Source: Chloroflexota bacterium
Lineage (GTDB): Bacteria; Chloroflexota; Anaerolineae; Anaerolineales; Villigracilaceae
DNA: 64,000 bases
Direction: 5' to 3'
Assembly: GCA_016234535.1 (NCBI GenBank)
Contig: JACRBH010000196.1
Span: 21,902 to 85,901 of the forward strand
Shown piece by piece: positions 15,819 to 24,073 of this stretch. The notes beneath the pieces are model-generated. The model had not been told where the DNA came from. It searched no databases and saw only the letters and a list, made by a program, of their open reading frames with translations. The translations under genes and the position numbers were made by a program. The stretch's first letter is position 1. Every line of letters starts with the position of its first letter.

Positions 15819-16319
15819 ATGACAATCCAACGACCTATATATCAGCTATCGATGAACCTTGAGATTGATGTGCCAATGGAAGAAAATCAATCCCAGGATG
15901 ATGCCAAGATAAAGAGCGAGATGTCGCGCAAGGCTCTGGAATTGTTATACGGCAAGGCAGGCGCGCCAAGGTGGATTGAAGATTATCTCGAGCTCGCAAA
16001 GGGCGGATGGCCGTGGAGGGTAGCGGCATATATTGCATGGGCATCTACGCCCAAAGGATCAAGAGAGCCAAAAACGCAAGATGAGTTAGCGCGATTCCAT
16101 TTGGGACTTACAAGTGATCGCGCAGTTGTGACGTGGAAGAAAAAGAATCCGCTTATTGATCAGATGGTGCATAAGCTGCAGGGCAGTCCATTGTGGAAAC
16201 ATCGCACGGAGATCATCACGGCTATGGTGGCGGTAGCTGTAAAGCCAGATGCAAAAGGTTTTCAGGACCGCAAACTGGCGTTGACATTGATGGGAGATTT
16301 AGACGATGACAAAGAATAA
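15819..16319 (+). CDS. Terminase small subunit-like protein, paralogue of the gene at 21761
   Basis: 166 residues. It aligns with the terminase small subunit gene product at 21761-22462: PIYQLSMNLEID vs PVYQLKFDLDLP, then IAWASTPK / IAWLETPK, PKTQDELA in both, and a TSDRAVVTWKKKNP / SSDRQFTVWIAKNP HTH-like segment. It is shorter at the C-terminus, lacking the ~60-residue tail. It may be a DNA-binding regulator or a decoy derived from the terminase small subunit. Confidence 0.6.
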   Translation: MTIQRPIYQLSMNLEIDVPMEENQSQDDAKIKSEMSRKALELLYGKAGAPRWIEDYLELAKGGWPWRVAAYIAWASTPKGSREPKTQDELARFHLGLTSDRAVVTWKKKNPLIDQMVHKLQGSPLWKHRTEIITAMVAVAVKPDAKGFQDRKLALTLMGDLDDDKE

Positions 16320-16415
16320 CCCACCCCCGCCCCAAATGAAGAGCATGTTTGGAGAGGGGAGATCGGTCATGATGATCACAATGCGAATAAAGGCACTGAG
16401 CGGGGAAAGAAGTTA

Positions 16416-17690
16416 TTGACTCAGTCGGTGCGCGAGCTGGGAGGAGGGAGATCTGTATTGCTGGATAAGAATGGAAAGTTGATCGCAGGCAATAAAACGT
16501 TTGATGCGGCACAGGAGGCAGGGCTGAATGTTCGCATCGTTCAAGCTGGACGAAATGAATTGATCGCTGTTCAACGAGATGATCTGGATCTGGATGATTC
16601 AACTGGGGAAGCGAGACGCCTGGCTTATATGGATAACAGAGTCAGCGAGCTTGACCTGGCATGGGATGCAGAACAAATTGCTTCAGACGCCGCTTCGGGT
16701 TTGGATTTTGACGGAGCAGGTTTCCTCGAGGGAGAGCTGCGCCTGATGCTTGAGCAAGCTGGGGCAGAGGAAGAAGCGGACAATGATCCAGGTGATCAAA
16801 GTGAGAAAGCTGAAGAATTGGTCCGCAAGTGGGATGTCAGACCTGGGCAATTATGGCAGCTGGGTGATCATCTTATTATCTGTGCTGATGCAACGGATTT
16901 ATCTCAGGTTGATATGTTGATGCAAAATGAGAAGGCATCATTATGTTTTACCAGTCCGCCCTATTGGGTTGGAAAAGAATATGAAGCGCAAACCAGTGAG
17001 GCAGAGATCGATGCGTTTATTGAAAAGATGGCCATGACAATCAACGCGGTGACACGTCGAGACGAGAGCCGAATTGTGATCAACACGGGAACTGGATTCA
17101 CAACGGCGTTTGATAAAAAATCAAAGAGGCATGTTTTGCTCTTGGTGGATAAATGGACAAATGCAATGCGGTCCCTGGGCTGGAATTTGCGGCATGTGCG
17201 GCACTGGATCAAAGAGGGACAACTGATGAGCACGTCACCAAGAACCGATGTGATCGACCAGCATAATGAATTTATCGCAACGTATGAACATGAAGCTGGA
17301 TCGCCGATGCTGTTCAGTGATTCCTTTGATGACCAGGATGTAAATCTATTGATGACGTTTTATCATACGCAAGGGAAACAACGTGGACAGGAATGGACTG
17401 GCGCAGCGTGGGCATTGCGTTCGCATTGGGATGATATTCGAGGGACCGCAAACGCGAATGGACATGTCGCGGCTTTCCCGATCGAGCTGCCATTACGCCA
17501 TTTGATGCTTTATACAAAGCGCAATGAGATTGTGTTTGAACCATTCTGCGGAAGCGGGACAACATTGATTGGGTGCGAAGTGATGGGGCGCAGATGCAGG
17601 GCGATTGAGATCGAGCCGAAATATATGGCGGCAACATTGGAGCGGTGGTTTATTTTCACAGGTAGGGAGCCAGTTCGCTATGGACAATAA
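16416..17690 (+). CDS. ParB-N/DNA methylase fusion 1 (N4/N6 type)
   Basis: The N-terminal ~90 residues are a ParB/Srx-like domain (GGGRSVLLDKNGKLIAGNKT). The C-terminal methylase has catalytic motif IV TSPPYW (~175) ahead of the AdoMet motif I FEPFCGSGTTLIGCE, so it is a beta-class enzyme; SPPY is commonest in N4-cytosine methylases. The start is doubtful: TTG at 16416 is the first usable in-frame codon, yet the same frame upstream encodes HNANKGTERGKKLL, matching the second methylase's own N-terminus. Probably modifies phage DNA against host restriction. Confidence 0.8.
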   Translation: MTQSVRELGGGRSVLLDKNGKLIAGNKTFDAAQEAGLNVRIVQAGRNELIAVQRDDLDLDDSTGEARRLAYMDNRVSELDLAWDAEQIASDAASGLDFDGAGFLEGELRLMLEQAGAEEEADNDPGDQSEKAEELVRKWDVRPGQLWQLGDHLIICADATDLSQVDMLMQNEKASLCFTSPPYWVGKEYEAQTSEAEIDAFIEKMAMTINAVTRRDESRIVINTGTGFTTAFDKKSKRHVLLLVDKWTNAMRSLGWNLRHVRHWIKEGQLMSTSPRTDVIDQHNEFIATYEHEAGSPMLFSDSFDDQDVNLLMTFYHTQGKQRGQEWTGAAWALRSHWDDIRGTANANGHVAAFPIELPLRHLMLYTKRNEIVFEPFCGSGTTLIGCEVMGRRCRAIEIEPKYMAATLERWFIFTGREPVRYGQ

Positions 17691-18969
17691 TCAATTGATC
17701 TTCGATGAACACAATGCCAATAAAGGCACAGAGCGCGGGAAGGAATTGCTCGAACAATCTGTGACAGAATTGGGTGCAGGGCGATCCATTCTGAGCGATA
17801 AAAACGGTCAGATCATTGCGGGCAATAAGACGTTGGCGGCGGCGCAGAAGGCGGGACTGAAGGTTCGCATTGTGCCATCAAGACGCGATGAGCTGGTGGT
17901 TGTTCAAAGAGAAGATCTTGACCTGAGCGACCCCGCAGGAGAAGCCCGCAGACTTGCGTATCTTGATAACCGCGTTTCTGAAATTGACCTGGCATGGGAC
18001 GCGACCGTCATTGCTGAAGACACAGCGGCTGGTCTGGATATGGATTCACTCGGTTTTCTGGACAAGGAACTGCAGAAGATCCTTGTCCATGCTGAAGATG
18101 GCGAAGCCTGGGCGGAAAACACCGACCCCGCTGAATTGGTGAATCAGGCCGAGTCACTGGTTGAAAAGTGGGGGGTGGAAGAGGGACAATTGTGGACGTT
18201 GGGAAATCATCGCCTATTCGTTGGAGATTGCAGAGAGGCTGATGTGATGAGTTCCTTGATGCAGGGAGAGAAAGCGCAAATATGCTGGACAGATCCACCG
18301 TGGAATGTGGCCTACGGTGAAGACATCGAAGCAGATAATGCACAAGGATATAAAAAGCGAACCATGAAGAATGACAACCTGGGCGAGTTGTTTCCAGCAT
18401 TTATTCAAGCGGCAGTCAAAAGTATTTGGAATGCAAGTGAGCCAGGCGCATTGATCTATCTTGCGATGAGCGCTCAGGAATGGCCAACGATAGACAAGGC
18501 GTTACGTGACCAAGGATTTCACTGGTCAAGCACGATCATCTGGGCGAAGGATCAACTGGTGCTTTCGCGCAAAGACTATCACACCCAGTTCGAGCCGCTT
18601 TGGTATGGATGGCGCAGCGATGCAGGGCGGATCAGAGAAGTTGTGGACCGCAAGCAGTCGGATGTGTGGTTTATTGATCGGCCAAAACGATCTGAGGATC
18701 ATCCAACGATGAAGCCTCTGCTATTGGTGGAAAGATCGCTGATCAATTCAAGCCTGCCAGGTGATATTGTTCTTGATCCATTTGTTGGAAGCGGAACAAC
18801 GTTAATTATTTGCGAACAGTTGAATCGGAAATGCAGGGCTGTAGAATTGGACTCGATCTATGCGGCGGTCACAATTGAGCGGTGGCATTTACTGACGGGT
18901 AAGACCCCCCTGCCTTCAGCATTCCCCCATTTTCAAAGTGCGAAAATGGAGGGAGAAGAAATGCCTTGA
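17680..18969 (+). CDS. ParB-N/DNA methylase fusion 2 (DPPW type)
   Basis: 429 residues from the ATG at 17680 (11-nt overlap with the previous gene). The ParB-like N-terminus (HNANKGTERGKELLEQSV; GAGRSILSDKNGQIIAGNKT) is clearly homologous to that of the upstream methylase. The methylase domain has motif IV TDPPWN (~205) and motif I LDPFVGSGTTLIICEQL near the C-terminus. DPPW suggests N6-adenine or N4-cytosine methylation. The two neighbouring methylases arose by duplication and then diverged in their catalytic and target regions, giving two methylation specificities. Confidence 0.85.
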   Translation: MDNNQLIFDEHNANKGTERGKELLEQSVTELGAGRSILSDKNGQIIAGNKTLAAAQKAGLKVRIVPSRRDELVVVQREDLDLSDPAGEARRLAYLDNRVSEIDLAWDATVIAEDTAAGLDMDSLGFLDKELQKILVHAEDGEAWAENTDPAELVNQAESLVEKWGVEEGQLWTLGNHRLFVGDCREADVMSSLMQGEKAQICWTDPPWNVAYGEDIEADNAQGYKKRTMKNDNLGELFPAFIQAAVKSIWNASEPGALIYLAMSAQEWPTIDKALRDQGFHWSSTIIWAKDQLVLSRKDYHTQFEPLWYGWRSDAGRIREVVDRKQSDVWFIDRPKRSEDHPTMKPLLLVERSLINSSLPGDIVLDPFVGSGTTLIICEQLNRKCRAVELDSIYAAVTIERWHLLTGKTPLPSAFPHFQSAKMEGEEMP

Positions 18970-19016
18970 CTTCCTTTGCACCCTACGGCCTACTGACGGC
19001 TATAAAGGAGATCAAC

Positions 19017-19283
19017 ATGAATAACATTTTGGAAATCAAAAAGAAAAATGCAAAGAAACGCAACCTAGCCAGCAGAGAGGGAAGCCTTGCGAAGTATGAA
19101 GAGAAGCAGGCAGAGATCGAGAAACTTCTGAAACAAATCGCGGTCGGACTGCAGGCGCATGATCGCGCCGCAAGCGGTCCGGGCGGGCACCACTGGGGTC
19201 ACGTTGGGGATTTGACGCATATCGCGGGACAACTTAGGGAGATCAACGATATGTTGCATCACAAGGGCGAGTACGCCAAATAG
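19017..19283 (+). CDS. Small hypothetical coiled-coil protein
   Basis: 88 residues from the ATG at 19017 behind AAAGGAG. The N-terminal half is a charged helix (KYEEKQAEIEKLLKQIAVG) and the C-terminal half has GGHHWGHVGD. Function unknown. Confidence 0.55.
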   Translation: MNNILEIKKKNAKKRNLASREGSLAKYEEKQAEIEKLLKQIAVGLQAHDRAASGPGGHHWGHVGDLTHIAGQLREINDMLHHKGEYAK

Positions 19284-19293
19284 GGAGGCAACC

Positions 19294-19509
19294 ATGCGGA
19301 GCGGGCAGTACAACACAAATCCGAAGGAAGTTTACGCACTGGAGCTTGAGAAGCTCCAGTTTTGTTTTTCAAAGATGCATGAAATGGGAGAGAATATCAG
19401 TGAGGTGAATCGTGTAGCATGGAAACAGATAGAGCATTTGAGACAGTTCAATTTTCTTTTGGAAGAAGCGTTGATGGTTGGAGATGCATTGCTAAAAATT
19501 GGTAGTTGA
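19294..19509 (+). CDS. Small hypothetical protein (71 aa)
   Basis: Starts 10 nt after the previous gene behind GGGAGG. Predicted all-helical (LELEKLQFCFSKMHEMGENI). Its stop codon overlaps the -35 box of the following promoter. Function unknown. Confidence 0.5.
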   Translation: MRSGQYNTNPKEVYALELEKLQFCFSKMHEMGENISEVNRVAWKQIEHLRQFNFLLEEALMVGDALLKIGS

Positions 19510-19579
19510 CAATTCACAAAAAGATTCTATAATTCGACTTGGTAACCGCTCGGGCGCCCCCCTCGCCCAGGCGGTTATC
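19506..19579 (+). promoter_or_regulatory. Consensus promoter followed by hairpin
   Basis: TTGACA (19506-19511), 16-nt spacer, TATAAT (19528-19533). A GC-rich hairpin starts at the predicted transcription start: GGTAACCGC (19541-19549) with GCGGTTATC (19571-19579) and an inner GGGCG / CGCCC stem. CGCTTTAATTTA follows. Same architecture as the unit at 15699. Confidence 0.7.
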
Positions 19580-19613
19580 GCTTTAATTTACATTAGAATC
19601 TGTGTTCTAAACC

Positions 19614-19642
19614 TTGTTAAAATTTTGGATTTGTTTTAAAAT
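19614..19642 (+). promoter_or_regulatory. Second late-region promoter
   Basis: TTGTTA (19614-19619) and TAAAAT (19637-19642) with a 17-nt spacer, 70 bp after the preceding hairpin. It leads into the structured leader ending at the terminator at 19713. Confidence 0.5.
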
Positions 19643-19648
19643 ACAGGT

Positions 19649-19746
19649 ACAAATAAATACCCCGCTGTGACGGCAATCCAATGGATTCAGGCAGTCACAA
19701 GTTTGTCGACAGGCGCTCGGCACCGAAAGGTGTCGGGCGCTTTTTT
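19649..19746 (+). ncRNA. Putative structured leader RNA before the late genes
   Basis: From the predicted start near 19649 to the terminator T tract is about 98 nt with no reading frame. It folds as an outer stem TGTGAC / GTCACA (19666-19671 with 19694-19699) enclosing ATCC / GGAT, then the terminator hairpin. Promoter, short RNA and terminator directly before a holin-like gene match the layout of lambda PR'-6S-tR' (antitermination-controlled). RNA not recognised by sequence. Confidence 0.5.
19713..19746 (+). terminator. Strong intrinsic terminator ahead of the late genes
   Basis: A 12-bp stem GCGCTCGGCACC / GGTGTCGGGCGC (two G-U pairs) with a GAAA tetraloop is followed by TTTTTT. Late genes start only 20 nt further on, so read-through or antitermination is needed. 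Confidence 0.85.
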
Positions 19747-19766
19747 GTTGTTAAAAGGAGAATCAC

Positions 19767-20120
19767 ATGTTCAATTTCAATATCACCCCTGAAATCTTGA
19801 TCGCGTTTGCGGCGGCTTTGCTGGCGCTGTTGTTTGATTATTTTCCGTGGCTGGCGCAATGGTATGACGCGAAGGATGTGTCTACCAAGAAACAGATCAT
19901 GGCTGGTTTGCTGATCACGCTCGCTGTTGTGGCGTTCGCGGGAACATGCCTGGCTTGGTTCGTGAGTAATTTGGTATGCGAGCCGAAGACAATTGTGACT
20001 CTTATCTATGCGTTGTTAATCGCTGTGGGCGTGAACCAGGGTGTTCATTCCGCGACGAAGCCGAGCGCGGCGTTGAAGGCTCGTATGGCGCGTATGTTTA
20101 CAACAAAACTAAAGAGCTAA
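19767..20120 (+). CDS. Holin-like membrane protein
   Basis: 117 residues behind AAAAGGAG. Three hydrophobic segments are visible (LIAFAAALLALLFDYF; AGLLITLAVVAFAGTCLAWF; IVTLIYALLIAVGV). Size, segment number and place at the head of the late operon fit a holin. The C-terminus is short and basic. No endolysin is recognisable next to it, so the assignment rests on features only. Confidence 0.55.
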   Translation: MFNFNITPEILIAFAAALLALLFDYFPWLAQWYDAKDVSTKKQIMAGLLITLAVVAFAGTCLAWFVSNLVCEPKTIVTLIYALLIAVGVNQGVHSATKPSAALKARMARMFTTKLKS

Positions 20121-20122
20121 TA

Positions 20123-20503
20123 GTGACAGATCCAATTATTGTTCTTTGGGAAAAATATGGATGGGTTGCATTTCTCCTCTATTTTATTGTGAGGGAAATC
20201 TGGCCTTTTCTACGCGACAAGGTATGGCCACAAACTGCGGCAAATGCAAAACTTGAGGCAGATCGAATTCGCAAGCTGGAAGATCGACAAATCACTCTGC
20301 AGGAGCGACATGCGATTGCCGTGGAAGAGATGAGTAAGGCCGTACAGTCGATGGCATTGGTGATCACGACCAATAACGAGCGGCTCTCATCATTGCTGAT
20401 TGGTTTTGCGCAGCATTCGCAAGAGAGCACGGCGGCAATCACTTTGATGCGAGAACGCACGGCGCGCAATGGCGTCCCTCGAAAGGTTAAGAGTAAATTA
20501 TGA
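20123..20503 (+). CDS. Single-pass membrane protein with coiled coil
   Basis: 126 residues from a GTG at 20123, two nt after the previous stop, so coupled translation is likely. One transmembrane helix (GWVAFLLYFIVREIWPFL) precedes a long charged helix. This resembles accessory holins or tail-associated membrane proteins. The longer in-frame version starting inside the previous gene lacks a ribosome-binding site. Confidence 0.55.
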   Translation: MTDPIIVLWEKYGWVAFLLYFIVREIWPFLRDKVWPQTAANAKLEADRIRKLEDRQITLQERHAIAVEEMSKAVQSMALVITTNNERLSSLLIGFAQHSQESTAAITLMRERTARNGVPRKVKSKL

Positions 20504-20868
20504 ACTATTCCATGAAAGTAAATGTTGGTAAATCTCCGAATGGTATCAACCTGCGCGCTGGGGCGGGGGCGTCGTTTGCGGATATTGGCGATTTGAATGT
20601 GGGGCAGATCGCTGAGGGTGATGAGATGGTGAAGGATGTGAACAATCAGGAGTGGCTGCACATCCTAATGATTGATGGCAAGCAGACGAGCACACCAACG
20701 TATGCGGCGGCGTGGCTGTGTGATGTGACTGTGGTTGCGCCTCCGCCACCCATGCCAACAGTGCAGGTGGATTTGTCGTTTGTTTCTGAAACCCCGATCA
20801 CGATCGTTGCGAATGGCGTGCCGATTGGCACGTATACGGGAACCATCGCATTGGTGGCAAAAGCATAA
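20500..20868 (+). CDS. Bacterial SH3 (SH3b)-domain protein
   Basis: 122 residues. Residues 5-75 form an SH3b domain (GINLRAGAGASFADIGDLN, WLHILMIDG, AAWLCDVTVV). A Pro-rich linker and a short beta-rich C-terminus (ITIVANGVPIGTYTG) follow. SH3b domains bind cell-wall peptidoglycan; no catalytic domain is attached. Place in the lysis region suggests a wall-targeting role. Confidence 0.75.
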   Translation: MNYSMKVNVGKSPNGINLRAGAGASFADIGDLNVGQIAEGDEMVKDVNNQEWLHILMIDGKQTSTPTYAAAWLCDVTVVAPPPPMPTVQVDLSFVSETPITIVANGVPIGTYTGTIALVAKA

Positions 20869-21662
20869 TGAATTCTTCCAAGACAGCCAGTTTCAAAGTA
20901 ACACTGCGCGCCAGCCAGCATGTAGTTGATGACGCTCAATATGCTGTCTGTCTGCATGACTTTGAGCGGCACGGCGTATCAAGACCGACCCTCAACGGAG
21001 ATGCGCGCAAAGTCCATGGACTGCCAGAGACGGTCTCGGTGCTAGACAGGAATGGTTTCATATTCCTGACCAAGCCGATTCAAATGCAGTGGCATAAGTG
21101 GTGCTGCGCCGCCGTCCCCTCGATGTCCGCTGCGGATCAGGTGAAAAGTTTTGTTTCCTTAACTGCCTCAGACAGAGCCTGGAACAACCGATACGGTTCA
21201 GATTTATACGCCTGCTATCCAGCAGGTACAAATCTTGATAAAGAGGTAATGAGACTGTTCCCACTTCTCGGGGGCGGGACCGTGATCAAGATACTCAACG
21301 ACCCAAACTCTCAAATTCTTGAATACGAAACAATGTCTTCCACTGAAGACATATCCATCTACTCCCCTGCTACGCATCCGCACCTGTTTTTCCAACCCCC
21401 GAATTCCATCAGGGTGGAAATATGGTGGATGAAAAAAGACCACAGCGTTATTGTCCCAACTCCGCCAGACATAAACAAGCCTGCCCCTGGAACTGAGTGG
21501 TCTGGGAAATGGGATGAACATCGAGTCGATCCATTCCCGCAATTTGCCAATCAATCCATTGTTCCAATTATGACGCGCGGGGCAAAGTTCAATCGGATCG
21601 ATCGAGTAAAAGTGCGTCTGCTTCCAAAGGGAGCGGCATTTCCAAGTCCGTTTGTGGAGTAG
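20868..21662 (+). CDS. Hypothetical protein of the lysis region
   Basis: 264 residues; the start overlaps the previous stop. No signal peptide or transmembrane helix. Trp- and Pro-rich with many polar loops (MQWHKWCCAAVPSMSA; HPHLFFQPPNSIRVEIWWMK). No amidase, muramidase or peptidase motif could be assigned. By position it could be a divergent endolysin or a virion protein; unproven. Confidence 0.5.
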   Translation: MNSSKTASFKVTLRASQHVVDDAQYAVCLHDFERHGVSRPTLNGDARKVHGLPETVSVLDRNGFIFLTKPIQMQWHKWCCAAVPSMSAADQVKSFVSLTASDRAWNNRYGSDLYACYPAGTNLDKEVMRLFPLLGGGTVIKILNDPNSQILEYETMSSTEDISIYSPATHPHLFFQPPNSIRVEIWWMKKDHSVIVPTPPDINKPAPGTEWSGKWDEHRVDPFPQFANQSIVPIMTRGAKFNRIDRVKVRLLPKGAAFPSPFVE

Positions 21663-21666
21663 CAAA

Positions 21667-21747
21667 ATGAAATTGAGTGCGCGCGGAAAGTTTTGGTTAG
21701 CCTATCTGCTGTTCGTAGCCGCATGTGTTGTGCTGGCTATGAAATAG
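21667..21747 (+). CDS. Tiny single-pass membrane protein (26 aa)
   Basis: MKLSARGKFWLAYLLFVAAC plus six residues, behind GGAG, placed between two genes with short spacers. Basic N-terminus and one membrane helix. Could be a small lysis or regulatory membrane peptide; function unknown. Confidence 0.45.
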   Translation: MKLSARGKFWLAYLLFVAACVVLAMK

Positions 21748-21760
21748 CAAGGAATAAATA

Positions 21761-22462
21761 ATGCCTATATCAGTCCCTGTATATCAGTTGAAGTTTGACC
21801 TGGATCTTCCAGAGGAAGATCTGAATTCTGCGTTAAGCCCAGAAGATATACAGCTTCGAAAAGATCTGGCGCGGGCGTTTGTTGAAAACCCCGAGACATG
21901 GGAAAAGGATACAAACGGCAAGCCAGTCAAACCTTATTGGTTTGACCGTTATGTGACGCTCTCGGAAAACCGCTGGCCTTTTCGCGTGGCTGTTTTGATC
22001 GCCTGGCTTGAGACACCGAAAAAATATCGCGTGCCGAAAACGCAGGATGAATTGGCAGACCTGCTTGGGATGAGCAGTGACCGTCAGTTTACGGTATGGA
22101 TCGCGAAAAATCCGCAAATCAAGGCGATGGTGCATGAGGCATGGAAAGAGCGCGCGTTGGACAGGATCAACGACAGCATGGAGGCCATGTTCGAGGTGGC
22201 TGCCACGCCTGATTACAAGGGACGCGGTGACCGCGAACTGCATTTCAAGGTGGCTGAAATTCTTTCGGACAAAGTTATCCTGGACAATTCTGGAAATGTT
22301 GATCTGAACAAACTGAGCTTTGCGGAAAAACTTCGCCTAGCAGGATTGGATAACCCTGAAGCTTTGCTTGCTCTGAGAAAAAAACTAGCAGAGCAGCAAG
22401 CCGTTGTGGAAAACTTTACAGAGGAGCCTGATGTCAATAGCGACACTTCAAACGAGTCGTGA
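21761..22462 (+). CDS. terS: Terminase small subunit
   Basis: 233 residues. The central region holds a phBC6A51-like HTH (TPKKYRVPKTQDELADLLGM, SSDRQFTVWIAKNP) and the C-terminal part a helical oligomerisation segment (LSFAEKLRLAGLDNPEALLA). It overlaps the large subunit gene by 32 nt, the usual terS-terL pairing. It should recognise the packaging site. A shorter paralogue lies at 15819. Confidence 0.8.
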   Translation: MPISVPVYQLKFDLDLPEEDLNSALSPEDIQLRKDLARAFVENPETWEKDTNGKPVKPYWFDRYVTLSENRWPFRVAVLIAWLETPKKYRVPKTQDELADLLGMSSDRQFTVWIAKNPQIKAMVHEAWKERALDRINDSMEAMFEVAATPDYKGRGDRELHFKVAEILSDKVILDNSGNVDLNKLSFAEKLRLAGLDNPEALLALRKKLAEQQAVVENFTEEPDVNSDTSNES

Positions 22463-23996
22463 AGAGGCTCGCGCTGAAGTTGGCAAGATCCTGCTTGCGC
22501 AGGCAGACCTTGCTTTCTTTGCAGAATACATGAGCACAGATGGTGATGGTGAAGCCTGGTATCACGCTTATGAAATGCATCATCTGATCGCGCATGAACT
22601 GCAACAAGTTTTATTATTTTTACAAACAGACGGCGCGGAAGGTACTCAGTTTTTATTGATCTTGACCCCGCCACAACATGGCAAGAGCGCATTGGTCAGC
22701 AGATTCTTTCCCGCGTTTGCTTTGGGAAACCTGCCAAACTTGCGTGTGCTTGAAGTTTCATACGGTGCCGATCTTGCCAGCGAGAACAGCCGATATGTAC
22801 GCAACATGATACTTTCCGATCAATACAAGGCCGTGTTTGGAAATCTTTCGCCCAATGCTGAGCCTGTTGTTTTGGCGGCTGACAGCAAATCGGCGGCGAG
22901 TTGGGATCTGGCAAGCCCACATCGAGGCGGAATGATCGCATCGGGTGTGGGCGGCGCAGTGCCAGGGCGCGCCAAAGGACTCGGAATTTTTGATGACCCA
23001 ATCAAAGGTCACAAAGAGGCGCAGTCACAGGACATCCGCGATGATGCCTGGGATTTTTATGTATCGGCTTTGCGTGTGCGTATGCGAGCTGGTGTGCTGG
23101 TGATGACCCACTGGCACCCAGACGACCCTGCGGGGCGCATCATCAAAGATATGGTGACGAAGCCGAAGGGCGATAAGTGGAAGATCGTGATGCTGCCTGG
23201 ATTGATCGAAGAAGGAATGTTCGCGGCGAATAGAGAAGATCAGCAGAAGAGAATGTTGGATGGCGTTTATTTGCCGTTACGGGACCCGCTGGGGCGGGCA
23301 GTTGGCGAGGTCCTATGTCCCGCGATGATGCCAAGGAACGAAATGCTGAAGGTGCGTGAAACACAGCAGGAATTTTATTTTCAGGCGTTGTATCAGCAAA
23401 TGCCATTTTCAAAAGACGGGCAGAAGTACAAGAAGGATTGGTTCAGGACTGTTTCAAAAATACCCGAAGGCGTGACGATCAAGTTCATCCTCCGATATTG
23501 GGACAAGGCCAATTCATCAGCTGGCGATTTTACTGTCGGTGTGCTGATGGCTTATTGTTCGGATGGATTTTTCTATATCCTGGATGTGGTGCGCGGGCAG
23601 TGGACATCGTATGAGCGCGACCAGAAAATGCGAAAGGCGGCTGAGAAAGATGCCGCGCAATACGGAAAAGTTTTTATATGGCATCAGCAAGACCCAGGCT
23701 CGGCAGGCAAGGACAGCGCTGAGGCGACCAATCGATTGTTGATGGGTTTCCCCGCCAAGTTTGAGACCGTGACGGGCAGCAAGGAAGACCGATCTGATCC
23801 ATTGGAATCAGCGTTCCAGGGCGGGCTTGTGTTTCTTTTACAGGCGGCGTGGAATGATGCATTTATTTCTGAATGCGTGGCATTCAACCGCGGGAAGTAT
23901 GACGACCAGGTGGATGCCGCTTCGAGCGCATACAACAAGCTGCTGACGATGATCCGCAGGCCGCATAAAGAAGTTAAGAGTTATCAAGGTTCTTGA
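22431..23996 (+). CDS. terL: Terminase large subunit
   Basis: 521 residues from the ATG at 22431 (GAGGAG upstream). The ATPase domain has a Walker A variant (LLILTPPQHGKSALVSRFF, ~70-88) and Walker B (GLGIFDDP). The C-terminal RNase H-like nuclease shows a first acidic strand RYWDKANS (~355) and a final acidic site DDQVDAASSAY. It cuts and drives phage DNA into the capsid together with TerS and the portal. Confidence 0.92.
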   Translation: MSIATLQTSREEARAEVGKILLAQADLAFFAEYMSTDGDGEAWYHAYEMHHLIAHELQQVLLFLQTDGAEGTQFLLILTPPQHGKSALVSRFFPAFALGNLPNLRVLEVSYGADLASENSRYVRNMILSDQYKAVFGNLSPNAEPVVLAADSKSAASWDLASPHRGGMIASGVGGAVPGRAKGLGIFDDPIKGHKEAQSQDIRDDAWDFYVSALRVRMRAGVLVMTHWHPDDPAGRIIKDMVTKPKGDKWKIVMLPGLIEEGMFAANREDQQKRMLDGVYLPLRDPLGRAVGEVLCPAMMPRNEMLKVRETQQEFYFQALYQQMPFSKDGQKYKKDWFRTVSKIPEGVTIKFILRYWDKANSSAGDFTVGVLMAYCSDGFFYILDVVRGQWTSYERDQKMRKAAEKDAAQYGKVFIWHQQDPGSAGKDSAEATNRLLMGFPAKFETVTGSKEDRSDPLESAFQGGLVFLLQAAWNDAFISECVAFNRGKYDDQVDAASSAYNKLLTMIRRPHKEVKSYQGS

Positions 23997-24062
23997 CCCA
24001 CCCCACCCACCCCCTCCCTGCCCTCCCCCAAATAGCAAAGAACGCTATTTGGGGGAGGAGGA
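23996..24062. repeat. Intergenic palindrome copy 2 (terL-portal)
   Basis: A C-rich lead (CCCCACCCACCCCC) is followed by perfect 15-bp arms CCTCCCCCAAATAGC (24022-24036) and GCTATTTGGGGGAGG (24044-24058). It lies directly before the portal ribosome-binding site and has no T tract. Confidence 0.8.
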
Positions 24063-24073
24063 AAAGGAAAAAT

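Noticed and set aside
16416..18969. ParB-like N-termini as a plasmid partition system
   Set aside because: The domains are fused to DNA methylases in both proteins and no ParA is present; this fusion is common for phage methylases.
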